From Paroedura picta (lineage: Eukaryota; Chordata; Lepidosauria; Squamata; Gekkonidae), in NCBI RefSeq assembly GCF_049243985.1, contig NC_135384.1, positions 14,442,501 to 14,506,500 on the forward strand: DNA of 64,000 nt, in the 5' to 3' direction. The position numbers were made by a program, and so were the translations under genes. Numbering within the stretch: position 1 is the first letter of the stretch; every line of letters starts with the position of its first letter. Below, piece by piece: positions 20,169 to 31,720 of this stretch. Below the pieces are notes generated by a model. That model worked only from the letters and a program-made list of their open reading frames with translations. It was not told the DNA's origin and did not search any database.

Positions 20169-23100
20169 CTGAAGGAATCAAAAGAGCGGTTTCAGTATTT
20201 CAAGGTTGTGTGTGGTATTTAAGAGACACTAATAAAAATGTGGTATAAATTAATGTCCCTCCCTTCCTTTTCCCCTTCCGCTCCCCCTTTCTACATACAC
20301 GTCAATATTTTGGGACAATGGTATAGGTTTTGGTGACTAACCAAGTATGCAGCCTGTTGGACAATCAACATTTAAATTGGTCTCTCTTGTTCTTTTCTGC
20401 TTCTCCTGAGGTCTACATTTTGAAAACGGATATAGATCCTGCCATACCAAAATATAGAGAAATATAGAGAATAGAGTGTCAAAGCCCATTGTATCCAGGA
20501 ATACAATGGGCGCTAGAGCTTGTCAGTGGGAAGAGGAAGGGGAGGAGTTGTCTAGACCAGTGATCCCCAACCTTTCTGAGGGTGGGGACCGGCAGGGCAT
20601 CGGTCCGCGCCCGTGCGGCCACGCCCACGCATCGGGCAGTGCCCGCACATCGGGCCGCATGGGCGCGGCCCGGCCCTGATTCCCTCTCCCCGCCCTCCCG
20701 CAGTAAGAAGCTTCCTGGGCCGTTTTTTACTGCGGGGGGAGGGGAGAGGGAGCCGCGGGTTCCGCAGGTTGGGGACCACTGGTCTAGACTGTAAGTTGTC
20801 CAGTCTTTATCTCACACCTACAGATTGGGACTTACCCGCCTGGCTAGAACTCTTGTCTGTCCTGGTGAGAGCCCAACCGGAAGGCGCTAGTGCCTTCTGA
20901 TTGGACCCCCCCCCCGGGACTGGACCCACCAACTCTTGCCCAATTAGCACTTAACCAAATATGTATACTGCTCTTTGAGTGGTTTAAAGATTGTCTGAAA
21001 TGCCTGCATTATAAGTTTATCATTTTGAAGATGCAATGATTCAGAAAGGAACATCAAGGTCTAAGGGAAAATAGGATTGTTATTAGTGACTAAATGATAA
21101 TTGTCCACATAAGCTAGACAACGATTCCACCTTCTTCTGCATCCTGCTTATTTATATATGGGTGACCAGTTGGACAGCTTAACAAAAATCTAATGTATAG
21201 TCTCCAAGTGTCCACCTTTCTCCATGGCTCCCTTTACACTTCATAAGAGCATTAATCAAAGGTTATATTATTGCACTAGGTCATAGGACATGGCAGGTTC
21301 AGACAACAATAAAGTTGTTCAATATTAGCTTATCTTACTGCACTATAACATTATCTGGGAAAGATGGAGAGAGGCAATTTCTTGTGGTACTCAAGTTTCC
21401 AGTGACACCTTACAGACTTTTCCTGATTGCACTAATTGACAACTATTCACAAGTCATACCAAGTGCTTTAATCCAATCTCCAATATACTTTTCCCTTTGC
21501 TACTTTTGGACTTGGGCTCTAACAAGCCCATCCTGGTAAATAAGCCTCCGTTCTCTCTATATATATTTGTGGAAATCTGTTTCAATGTATCTGAATAAGT
21601 GTGCATGCAGAGAAAATAGCTTATACCCAATATCAAACTTGTTGATCTTAAAGGTGCAACTAGGGTGGTGACTTTTGGGTTACGATATATACACAACTAG
21701 AAAAAAGTTGTCACATCTTTATTAGCTACATTTGAATAGCAGAAGTGTTGATGTTTCATCCTATGTCATGGAAAGCTGCATGTCCTTATTTCCAAATGAT
21801 AGAGTAACTTAACATCTTCTGTTATTTCTGTCCGTTCAACAAAAATGTTTTACAACATGTCTCTTACCCTTTTTCTCAGAGATCATCCCTTCTGGACAGG
21901 GAGTACAATCATAGCAGCAAAATTTCTCTCCCTCCTTCTTTGACTTGCTGAAGCCAGGCTGGCAGGGGTCATTGCACACAGAAATAGGAAGCACCTGTCC
22001 ATAAACAGAAAGGGAGGGAAGCCTTGAATCATTGTCTTTTGACAATGGATGGCTTGACATTTTTTTTCTGGGTAAGTACATATGATGTCAGAGGAAACAA
22101 ATGAGCACTTGGTATTAAGCTGCAGCCTTCCTGTTAGGTCTCCCAATTTTTTTGTAAACCATGAGGTACCTGAAGACAATTTTTTGTCAACCATGAGGTA
22201 CCTGAATTTCCACAGAGGTGGAAATTAAGAGAACGCTCAACTTCTATCACAACAAAGAATTTGGAATATTGAAATGAATGATTCAGTTGTTGAACCTCTG
22301 ATGGATATCATATAATTTACAGTTCATTTTTCTTAGAACTTATATGAGCATCTGCTTGTTACACCAACCAATACACTGTTTTGCAGCTGAGACACTGCTT
22401 AATGCAGTGATATGGTCAAGGTGAACTTCACCAGGGTATTTTCTCACGGTAGCTTGGTTGGTTCCAGTAAACAACTAAGAGGAATGGGAAGGCGACTGCA
22501 AGCCGCTTTGAGCCTCCTTCGGGTAGGGAAAAGCGGCATATAAGAACCAACTCTTCTTCTTCTTGTTCTTCAAATATATAAAATGTTGTTAAAACATGAG
22601 ACAGAAATGCAGGTTAAATCAAGCATGATTAAATAGATGCAAAATATTGAGGTGAATTTGATACTTGAACAATGGGAGTATATATTGTCCAGAATCCCTA
22701 AGTTAACTAACAGCCAAATTCTTAGAGAAAACTGGTACATAATGTAACATAATTTTATTGGTGGTGTGTAACACCGAAAGTGATTGCCAGAATTGCAAAA
22801 AATTGTAATAACAAATGCTGGAAATGTTTAGATAAAATGGGTACTTTTTATCATATGTGGTGGAAATGTGATAGAGTACATAAAGACTGGACTAAAGTCC
22901 ATACTATCATGCAGAAAATATGAGTCTTAATTTTGCAATGAAACCAGAGTATATGTTATTAAGTCTACAACCACAGTGTGACGATGGCAAACAGATTAGT
23001 CATGGCTAGAAAATGGAAACTACAAGAATTAACATTGATAGAAGATGGGTTGACCAAGTTGGCAGATATGGCCAAGATGGCAAAATTGACATTGATGGTC

Positions 23101-26100
23101 AACAGGTAAACTGACAAAGTCTTTCAAGAACAATAGGGACCCTATTTAAAAAGATAACAAAAGCTGAACTAGAAGGAGGTTACTTTTAATACATTGTCAG
23201 TACACAATGTATAACAATTCTATTTCCTTCTTTTAATTTTTGAAAAAAAAATTTTGATGAATAAAAAAGGAATGGATTTCAAACTCACATATATTATAAG
23301 GCATTTACTAAATGTGAGAATTCTGCTAACCCATCTATGCTCTTCATAGCACTATTACCTTCTACATAACACTGAACAAGAAGGACAAAAACAACTATTA
23401 AAAACATAGTAATGAAAAGTGGTAGGATGATCTTTACCAAATATTTAGACAAAGATTTTGAAAAATTCTATTTTCATTACCTATATTGTAAGAGCCTTAT
23501 GAGCCTCTTGTGGCGCAGAGTGGTAAGGCAGCAGACATGCAGTCTGAAGCTCTGCCCATGGGGCTGGGAGTTCGATACCAGCAGCCAGCTCAAGGTTGAC
23601 TCAGCCTCCCATCTTTCCGAGTTCGGTCAAATGAGTACCCAGCTTGTTGGGGGGTAAAACGGTCATGACGGGGGAGGGGAATGGCAAACCACCCTGTATT
23701 GAGTCTGCCATGAAAACGCTAGAGGGCATCACCCCAAGGGTCAGACATGACTTGGTGCTTGCACAGGGGATACCTTTACCTTTACCTTTATATTGTAAGA
23801 ATATCTTCTATATACATTTTATATTTATCTTCAATATGAGCCTTGTACTATGGCAGCTGACAGGTATCGTAATTCTTGGGGAAATGGAAACAGTATGTGT
23901 TCAATAGATTTGGCAGAATGTAGTAGGAGAATGCTTCAAGAGGAATTTAAACTGGAATGATTAATGTAACCTTCCAGAAAATAATGGGAAGAGGCACATG
24001 AAGAAAATGCGGTTGAGTTAATCTCCCTCCCCCCAACATTTCATCACTGTTTTAAAAGTATTTTTCTTGATTGCAAAAGAAGGAATTGAGTGGAGGAAAT
24101 CAGACACCTGGTTAAAGCTTCTATGCCACACAATTTGATCATCTTCAAGAGTCAGCTCATTCTCTGATGGGGCCTGAGGATTCAATTGTCCAAGTTTCAA
24201 CCTTGCAAATGACCCATTTGAGAAGATAATCCAATTGGTAAAATCAAAAACTGTAACTAATTCTCCATCTTGATCAAACTGTATGTGTTCTCCGACTGAA
24301 TTGTTGAACAAAGTTTTCCTTAAAAACTTGTGTAACTAGAATGAAAAAGAAACCAAACAAGAAAGCTAGTTACACTACTGAAAACATTGAAGCCAAGTAT
24401 TAAAAAAGTCAAACTACACACAAACAAATCAAACACACAAACATAATTATATTTGAATCATTAAGTTGGTGGGAGAATTGAACATGCAAAGTGGAAGTAG
24501 AAAGAGAAGTCTTCCATTAATGATACATAGACCGGTATGAATAATTTCAGTACCTGCCATGGCTCTATATTATGAAAATCCATCCTCCCACCTTCTGAAC
24601 GTTTTCTGCGTTTGGATTCATGTATGTGGATATTGTGTAAAGCATGGGCCACAGCATAGACAGCATTGTAGACATTATAGCTATGGCCAGTCATCTGCAT
24701 TTCAAACAAAGGTCCAGGAACGCTCTCCAGTTTCTCCTCTCCACTGCAGATTTTCTTCATATCCCCTTGCTTGTATTTCAGTGCACAGCTAAATGCTTGT
24801 TCCCAAAAGATCTGAATGAAACCATCTCCTCCAGCCGACAATGGTCTTATGGTCCGCTGAAATTCTTGAAACCCTGGAGGCTGATTGGAATGGACTGCAA
24901 AGGACAGGGCACCATTGAGGGGGTCTGTATCAAAAATTCTTTGGATAGCATATGACTCAAAGTCCGAGTGTGATGTAACTATCCACACCTTATCCAGGTG
25001 GGATAATGAAATGAAAGGGAAAAAATACAGTGTGATTCTTAAGGTCAACATGGCAAAAAGTTCTCCATAAAAATAAAAAGCATTGACTTTTTTGTCTGTT
25101 AATATCGAGAAGTGTTCAGCTTGGTTTAGCATAAAGTCTGACATGTCCTTTATGTAATTCAGCTTTGTTATTTTGTATATGAATGCAAAACAAACGCTAT
25201 TCTCAGAGAGGAGAGGTATTATTCTCCGCAAAAACTGGTTTCCCATGTCATCATCCATAGCCAGGAGCCCAATCCAAGTCCATTGAAAATGATGAAGTAA
25301 CTTTACAACTCCCCTGTACTGATAGGTGTCATCAGGCACCATCTGATATATGGAAGGGAATTGTTTTTTGTCATCCTTTGCAAGGGAAAATGACCCATAG
25401 GTCAGCTGAAAGAAAACACATTGTCATTTTAATGAATGAATTCAGCATCCTCAATCATATGCTGGAATTGTTAAGTCTATGTTTATAGCTTACCTGAGGA
25501 GTATTGTAGATATTCAAAATGGATCCAATCTGAGCAGAGGTTTCAGACAAACGCCCTCCAATTACAGCTATGAATTTCTGCCGGTTATCACAGCTGAAGT
25601 TAGGGACCAGCCTCTGCTGCGCAGAAAGTACACTGAGAGTGGCCTTAAAAGTCATCCTGCCAAGGCCGTAGCTATTGAGGATGTAGAGCCCCAAGCTGAT
25701 GTTTGGTAAGAAGTTGGGATTCTCATTCAGCTCTTTTACAGCAAACGCCAAGGCCAAAATGTTCTGGTAGTTTTTTGTTATGGACCTACAAAAAATATAT
25801 GTAGGAAAGCAACCATACTGCATTTACAGCGTTCTTCTTCTCACCTGAGCATCCAGTTTATGAACTGGTTTCTTTAGCAGTGCCCTTAGCTAACTCCTCG
25901 TATCCAATATATTCACATTTCGTAAAGTATAATAATGGATATCGTGCCCATTGAGGTGCAACAGACTTATACGGTATTACAAGGTCTTTGCCAACCCATT
26001 TTGTTATAAGTTTGGTTTCACATGATATCATTGTCATCTCTTTTGTTCCCTATCCTTTTTCATGTGACATCAAACTTCTTACATTTTTCAAATGACAGCT

Positions 26101-27289
26101 GTTTATACCCCTAGGTCATTCAAAGACTGTCCAAAACCTGCTGAAATGCATCCTATATATTTTTCATGTTTTTGGTTCTTCTTATCACTCTCTGCTCACC
26201 TAGGAAAGCCAGATAAACTGGTATAGTTGGCAGTTCGTCAACTGATATTCAGATGTCCTCTCTAGAATTAACTCCTTCAACAGGCAACAAGTTGGAAGTA
26301 GGTGCAATATGCCTATGACATCAACTAGAGACCTAAGCAATTTGGAGAAATGGGGGGCCGCTGGAAATTCTTGGGGGTACTGGGCATATATCTATAGAAA
26401 GAAGCTAATACTATCATAGATGTTCCCCCCATAAACCAGAGGGCTGTCAATCCCTGGAGTGTCTAAGTCACTTTCGAGTGACCTAGGCACATTGCATTTA
26501 TTTTCAGCTTTTATGCTCCCTGCTTCCAATAATATCACCCCATCCCCTGCCAGCTGGTCTGGAAGACCTGGCAACATTCTGGCCACCTTTGGTTGTTAGA
26601 GTCAGCATTAACAAATGACAATCCCAAACCTTGTTGGAATGCAACTTATCCCATTGAAAAGAAGATCTATTGTTATTTATACACTGCATGATTAGAAAGA
26701 TCCAAGAAAACTGCAAAAAGATAACATTAAATAGCCAAAATTGTATACTGGTAAATGTCCTAGGAATCCTAGTTTGAATTTTTGTTGTATGCAGAAAGCT
26801 TTCTATGTGATATTTGATACATTGTCAGCCTAGTCTCCCACACAGTGTTGATTTATGGATAAAAAGGAAGAGAGAAGAACAATACAAGCCACTTTGGGGA
26901 CCCATTGGAGAGAAAGGGGGTGTCCCAAAAGTAAATAAAATGAAATGAAAACTCATATTGTGATTGCTTAACAACTGAGTGATCAGATTAAGTCAAAGAA
27001 AAAAACATCCAAATCCTTACACAGGTTCTTCAACCACAATGCTTGCCGGGTGTTCTAAGAAAGATGGAGGGTTATTTAAGAAAGCAACCTGAGCAGTGAT
27101 CCCGCCTATAAGAAGAACCCCTGGCTGATAAAAGTTGTGAGGAATCGGAAAGGGGTCATCGTATATGGAGCAATTAATGGAAGACATCCTGCACACTATA
27201 CAACTTGGCAGCACCAGCATCAGTAACAGCAGAATCTCAATAACAAGACTTCCCTTCTGGCTGTAGAATATCACTTTTCCGCCCATCAT
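19270..27289 (-). CDS. V2R gene B, complete, 888 aa
   Basis: Vomeronasal type-2 receptor, class C GPCR at the surface of vomeronasal sensory neurons. Six exons: 27021-27289, 25494-25785, 24554-25405, 24108-24335, 21868-21994, 19270-20168. Their lengths (269, 292, 852, 228, 127, 899) sum to 889 codons with stop, and all junctions keep frame. Exon 1 gives the signal peptide; exons 1-4 the Venus-flytrap domain (to about residue 547); exon 5 the cysteine-rich linker ([25 protein letters not shown]); exon 6 the seven-helix domain (about 590-888) ending with the V2R signature [13 protein letters not shown]. In the conserved YQPGDLL stretch of exon 1, D is replaced by V. No defect was seen, so a working receptor is likely; ligand unknown. 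Confidence 0.93.
20478..20945 (+). repeat. GC-rich repeat with palindromic end, split by a hAT MITE
   Basis: Begins with a palindrome (AGCCCATTGTAT, 6-nt gap, ATACAATGGGC at 20483-20511) followed by CGCTAGAGC. The same end occurs inverted at 28606-28634. Absent from the same intron of gene C. Family not recognised. Confidence 0.5.
20558..20781. mobile_element. hAT-type MITE, 224 bp
   Basis: Ends CAGTGATCCCCAACC and GGTTGGGGACCACTG, flanked by a perfect 8-bp duplication GTCTAGAC (20550-20557, 20782-20789), the mark of hAT transposons. GC-rich interior, no transposase. Confidence 0.9.
21868..21994 (-). CDS. V2R B exon 5 (cysteine-rich)
   Basis: 127 bp, acceptor GGACAG, donor AGG|GTAAGAG. Encodes [20 protein letters not shown] and the [11 protein letters not shown] motif of the NCD3G domain, which couples ligand closure to the helices. 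Confidence 0.95.
22473..22566 (+). mobile_element. SINE family 2, 3' fragment
   Basis: Only the tail half is present (GGGAAGGCGACTG, AAAGCGGCATATAAGAACC, (TTC)n). Confidence 0.75.
22600..23275 (+). mobile_element. L1-like LINE 3' end
   Basis: One plus-strand frame reads [20 protein letters not shown] followed by [13 protein letters not shown], the L1 ORF2 C-terminal zinc-knuckle pattern. Stops and frame changes show it is dead. An A-rich end with ATGAATAAAAAAGG lies near 23270. Confidence 0.7.
23495..23788 (+). mobile_element. tRNA-derived SINE, family 1
   Basis: Full-length copy with a TATATTGTAAGA duplication on both flanks. Confidence 0.85.
24108..24335 (-). CDS. V2R B exon 4
   Basis: 228 bp, phase 0. 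[35 protein letters not shown], ending VWHRSFNQ. Confidence 0.93.
24554..25405 (-). CDS. V2R B exon 3
   Basis: 852 bp, phase 0. Ligand-binding core, near-identical to exon 3 of A; differences cluster in the middle third ([19 protein letters not shown]). Confidence 0.94.
25494..25785 (-). CDS. V2R B exon 2
   Basis: 292 bp. [20 protein letters not shown] to [10 protein letters not shown], donor CTGAG context CAG|GTAAGC. Confidence 0.94.
25786..27020 (-). other. intron 1 of V2R B
   Basis: 1.2 kb of AT-rich sequence paralogous to parts of A intron 1 (26160-26990 resembles 3890-5330 without the LINE). No mobile element recognised in it. Confidence 0.7.
27021..27289 (-). CDS. V2R B exon 1
   Basis: Start [13 protein letters not shown] at 27289; an in-frame second Met directly follows. 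Hydrophobic core [13 protein letters not shown], then [18 protein letters not shown]. Donor CCTGT|GTAAGG. Confidence 0.92.
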
Positions 27290-27498
27290 ATTTTATCATA
27301 TCAGTTTTTCTGCATAATTCCTCATGTTTCTAATTAATTTTTTGGGTTCGCTTAACATCCAAAAGATTAATGGAATGCTTCTCCATAAAATATGATTTCC
27401 CTGTTCTGAAAAAATAGATCAATATGTGATAAAATACATAAAGAGGTTTTGTTTGTTTTATGATTTGAAAAGGAAATTAAATATTCTATCTTTTAAAA

Positions 27499-27794
27499 AA
27501 CCACTACACCAAACTGAGAGCCAGTTTGGTGTAGTGGTTAGGAGCGTGGACTTCTAATCTGGCATGCTAGGTTTGATTCTGCGCTCCGCCACATGCAGCC
27601 AGCTGGGTGACCTTGGGCTCGCCATGGCACTGATAAAACTGTTCTGACCGAGCAGTGATATCAGGGCTCTCTCAGCCTCACCCATCCCACAGGGTGTCTG
27701 TTGTGGGGAGAGGAATGGGAAGGCGACTGTAAGCCACTTTGAGCCTCCTTCGGGTAGGGAAAAGCGGCATATAAGAACCAACTCTTCTTCTTCT
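27499..27794 (+). mobile_element. SINE family 2 with 5' inverted piece
   Basis: Full-length SINE from 27517. Its first bases are preceded by a 17-bp inverted copy of its own 5' part (27499-27515 is the complement of 27523-27539). The paralogous site before A exon 1 is empty. Confidence 0.85.
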
Positions 27795-28069
27795 AAAAGG
27801 AGACTTCATAATTATTTAATTTCTAAAAGCAGCATTTGTATTGCACTGAGAGTGGGTCGTTGCAAGCAATTTTTTCCTTTGTGAGATTTTTTTCTAAACC
27901 CAGATCTAATGATGGGTTTGCTTGAACAGGAATAATAAGATACAATATGATAGATAGAAGTGATTTTTAAATAAATGAGAAACAATATCTGAGATAAGGA
28001 GTTGAAGGAAACCTACAAGAAACAGAATGGGAAAGGGAAATACAATGGATCAACCGTGACCTGTTTCTA

Positions 28070-28360
28070 TCTAGATGCAGTTCTGATGAAAAAGTCTTGA
28101 TTTTCTGTGACTTAAATGAAGGTCTTATTATTTCCTTCTACCTTCATGAAATCCACTGCAAAGAAGGATGACACCCGTTGTTTTGACAGTCTGGCGGGAG
28201 ATAATTGCCTCCACTGAGGATTGCTTCAGGGCCCCACATCTGCTGCACTGTAAACTAGACATGTAGGCAGAATGTTTTGTTGTCTCCAAAGTTTCCATAC
28301 AGGCCATCTGATTCCTTTGTGGTTCGGAAATCATCAATAAGAGCTTGGGCAATAAAGATT
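28070..28360 (-). promoter_or_regulatory. conserved upstream block of V2R B
   Basis: Counterpart of the block at 12200-12500, 0.8-1.05 kb before the start codon because a SINE lies between. Confidence 0.4.
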
Positions 28361-28479
28361 TTTAAAAGTTGGGGGCCACCTACAAAACTGTTGATTATTT
28401 TACCTTTCCTGTAGCCTTTGCTTTGCTTCGTGATGTAGTGTGTGCAAGAGATTGGATTAAAGCACTTGGTAAAACCTGT

Positions 28480-28636
28480 GAATAGCCCACTGCCGCGCAT
28501 CTGCCACCCCTCTCCCTTTCTGCCCACTTGGGGGGAGGCACTGCGCTGCCAGCCTACATGCCCACTTCTACAGAGCCCTGCCGGCACCCACGCAAACCCT
28601 GCTAGAGCCCATTGTATTTTCGGTACAATGGGCTTT
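28480..28636 (-). repeat. GC-rich repeat with palindromic end, inverted copy
   Basis: Palindromic arms AGCCCATTGTA/TACAATGGGCT at 28606-28634 next to GCTAGAGC, as at 20478. Just before it, 28445-28480 is an inverted scrap of intron 5 sequence (compare 21440-21480). Confidence 0.5.
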
Positions 28637-28810
28637 ATTCCTAGTTGTAAATATCTTAGAAACCCCAGTTTGAATTTTCACTGTACCCTGAAAGGATTGA
28701 AGTAAATATAAAAAGATAAAAAGAAGAGCAAAGCAAGCCACTTTGGGTTGACATTCGCGACAAAGGGGGTGTTCCAGAAGCAAATAAAATGATATGAAAA
28801 CTCAGTCCAA

Positions 28811-29042
28811 GAAAGATGGAAGGTGATTGAAGAAAGCAACATTAGCGGTGATCCCAACAATAAGAAGGTCCCCCTGGCTGAGGAAAGTTATGAGGAATTG
28901 AGAAGGGGCCATCATATATGGAGCAATTAATGGAACACGTCCTGCACCCTATACAACATGGCAGCACCAGCAGCAGTAGCAGCAGAATCTCAATAACAAC
29001 ACTTCCCTTCTGTCTGTAGAATATCACTTTGCCGTCCAGCAT
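28811..29042 (-). pseudogene. decayed V2R exon 1 relic
   Basis: Starts MLDGKVIFYRQKGSVVIEIL and keeps CSIYDGPFSIPHNF, but a one-base insertion in the run of C at about 28868-28872 (five, where the paralogues have four) shifts the frame, and the 3' part with the splice donor has been lost by a deletion joining it to intron-like sequence. It cannot serve as a first exon. Its upstream block is still present. Confidence 0.85.
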
Positions 29043-29330
29043 ATTTTATCATATCAGTTTTGCTGAATCATTCCTCATGTTTCTAATCAATGTTTTGCTT
29101 CACTGCTTAAAATCCAAATGACCCCTCCTCCAAGATTAAAGGAATGCTTCTCCATAAAAAATCATTTTCCAGTCATGAAAAATAGACCAATATATGATAA
29201 AATGTATAACTAAGTTTTGTTCATTTTATGATTTGAGAATAAAAATGAAATATTCTATCTTATTGAAGGAGACTTGATAATTATTTAATTTCAGAAAGCA
29301 GTATCTGGATGTCACTGAATGTGGCTCTTA

Positions 29331-29510
29331 GACCGTTTATGCACTGGAGGTTTCATGCCATGCTGCAGGCTGGAGTTTTAGTCGTAGCAGGTTGCCCCAC
29401 CTCTTCCTGTACCCACAAGGGGGAGCATTTGGCCCAGTGTACTTCATTCGCCCCCATTTGTGCTCCTGTACAGGAGCTGGGGCAGTGAAGTTCCCAGTGC
29501 ATAAATGGTC
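29331..29510. mobile_element. MITE, 180 bp, TIR GACCGTTTATGCACTGG
   Basis: Second copy; TTA on both flanks. The orphan unit at about 15800 shows the uninserted site CTTAGCAAACAG. Confidence 0.85.
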
Positions 29511-29739
29511 TTAGCAAACAGAATTTTCCTTTGGGAGATTTTCTTCAGATTTGTTTTAAGCCAGAAATAATGGTGGGATTGGTTGAAGAGAAGGAATAGG
29601 ATACAATATGATAGATAGAAGGGATTTTTAAATAAATGAGGAACAATATCTGAGGGAAGGAGTTGAAGGAAACCTACATGATACAGAACAGGAAAGGGGA
29701 TACAATGGATAACCTGAGACCTGTTTCTATCTAGGCGCA

Positions 29740-30070
29740 GTTCTAATGAAAAAGTCTTGATTTTCTATGACTTAAATGAAGGTCTTATTATTTGCTTGTG
29801 CCTTCAGGAAATTCACTGCAAACAAGGAAGACACCGGTTGTTTTGACACTTTGGCTGGAGATAATTGCCACCCACTGAGGACTGCTTCAGGGTCCCATAC
29901 CAGCTGCACTGTAAACTGCTTCAAGGTCCCATACCAGCTGCACTGTAAACTGCTTCAGGGTCCCATACCAGCTGCATTTAGGCAGGAGGATTTGTTATCT
30001 ACAAAGTCCGGTCAGCTGATTCCTTTGAAGTTTGGAAATTATCAATAAGTATCTGGGCAATAAAAGATTT
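29740..30070 (-). promoter_or_regulatory. conserved upstream block of the relic exon 1
   Basis: Same block, here expanded internally by a 34-bp tandem repeat. Confidence 0.4.
29881..29980. repeat. 34-bp tandem repeat, about 2.9 units
   Basis: Unit starts ACTGCTTCAGGGTCCC and ends GCACTGTAA. The other five upstream blocks carry one unit. Confidence 0.9.
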
Positions 30071-30644
30071 TTAGAATATGGGTCCTAAGTGACTGATTTC
30101 TTTGACCTAGAAAACTGTCAAATAGTTTACGTTACCTTGGGCCTTTGCTTTGCTTTGTGATTTAGTGCATGCATGGGCATCCAAATGACAAATGAGTGAT
30201 ATGAACAACTACATCTTCTTCAGCTATTTGTAACCTAACACAGTTGCATTTTTCTAAAGTAACTGGCCTAAGGTGTATCTGCTGTAACCAATGACTAAAA
30301 TGTATCAGCTGACACCAAGGTCTTACAAGCTACTGCAGTTAATCCCTGTTTCAATCTTGTCACAACAGACCCTGTAAGGTGACCAGATTGTTCCACTTTT
30401 GCAGGGGCATCTGTGGGCACCTGGCAAATTGTACTTACATTGAAATTAAAAAATATATATATTACAAAACTATTTTTGTGTTCTATGCATTCTATAATTT
30501 TTTTTGTTGCTCCATATAGACCAAATTTTAATCAAGACCACACACCCCCAAGGTCAATGGCGTCCCGCTTTACCAATGTTAAAATCTGGTCACCTTACTG
30601 TATGTCAAGCATGTCAGAGGTCCCTGATATTTTTCAGCCTGCAG

Positions 30645-30935
30645 ATATATTTAGAAGAAGAAGAATTGTTTCTTATATGCCTCTTTTCTCTACCAGGAGT
30701 CACAAAGCAGCTTACAATCACCTTCCCTTTCCTCTCCCCACAACAGACACCCTGTGAGGTAGGTGAGGCTGAAGGAGCCCAGATATTACTGCTATGTGAG
30801 AACAACTTTATCAGTGCAGTGGCTAGTCCAAGGTCACCCATCCGGCTGCACATGGGGTATAGGGGAATAATAGCTATCTTGCAAGATTACAAGTCAAGAG
30901 TCAGAACCTGTATACCAAGCCAGCTCTCCAGTATT
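30645..30935 (-). mobile_element. SINE family 2 (shared insertion)
   Basis: Same site as 12843 and 16630, after TTTTCAGCCTGCAG. Confidence 0.7.
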
Positions 30936-31061
30936 TAGAATATTGCCTCAGGATGGTGAACGTAAATACAAATCTGCTGCCACGGGGGGAGGAGTCTACT
31001 ATGCAATGTAAGGGAGTAAGGTTATGTGTAATGATGAAAGCAGGTCTTCAGCTATTCAGGC

Positions 31062-31210
31062 AGATATTCAGGAGTTTTAGTCATGGCAAGTTGCCCCACC
31101 TCTTCCTGTACCCACATGGGGGAGCATTTGGCCTGGTGCACCTCATCCACCCCCTATCTGTCCTCCTGATAGGTGGGTAGGGCAGAGAAGTTCCCAGTGC
31201 ATAAACGGTC
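31062..31210. mobile_element. MITE copy, truncated at its left end
   Basis: Right end CCCAGTGCATAAACGGTC is intact; the left TIR is missing. Confidence 0.75.
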
Positions 31211-31720
31211 TATGACAAGATCCTATCAATCTGTCTTAATCTTTTAGACATATAACAAAATGTTGCCAAAAGGAATGACAAAAAACCCAAAGATACTTTC
31301 CATGGTCTTATCTGAATATATGTTTACTGCCTTCACAGGTTTATTTACTGAATAAAGAGCAGCTGGTTGGAGGGAATGGGGAGACATTATTTAGCCAATG
31401 TGTAGGAAAAAATCTATTTGAATAAAGGATCCAGAAAGGGTAAGACAATGTGTCATTTTTTAAATTTAGAGTTCCTTGTCCAACTCTGTACAACACAGAG
31501 AAGCAAGAGGACTCTTTTGCTGTGAGAAGAATTATTTTCACAGGAACAACATTATCTGAAGAAGATTATGGAACTTCTATGCTGTGTTGAGTTAGGTTAA
31601 TCATTATACTTAGATGCTTCATGACATTAGGTTACTTTCTCCCATGACTCCTATTCTATTCATCACAGTCATTTACATTCATCCCAGACTTTGGTATCAA
31701 GAAAACTATGGCTGATATCC

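Larger units (their letters stand above)
20169..21867 (-). other. intron 5 of V2R B
   Basis: Contains a GC-rich repeat (about 20478-20945) split by a hAT MITE. The remainder is AT-rich and paralogous to intron 5 of gene C. No coding signal. Confidence 0.7.
21995..24107 (-). other. intron 4 of V2R B
   Basis: Holds a SINE 2 fragment, an L1-like 3' end and a family 1 SINE. No gene. Confidence 0.7.
27290..31720. other. intergenic region between V2R B and V2R C
   Basis: Contains the upstream unit of B, a second unit with a decayed exon 1 (28.6-30.4 kb), SINEs, MITEs and sequence like the 18.6-19.2 kb region just before gene B. No other gene. Confidence 0.7.

Noticed and set aside
29875-29985. 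CRISPR-like array
   Set aside because: Direct tandem repeat without spacers in a vertebrate genome.
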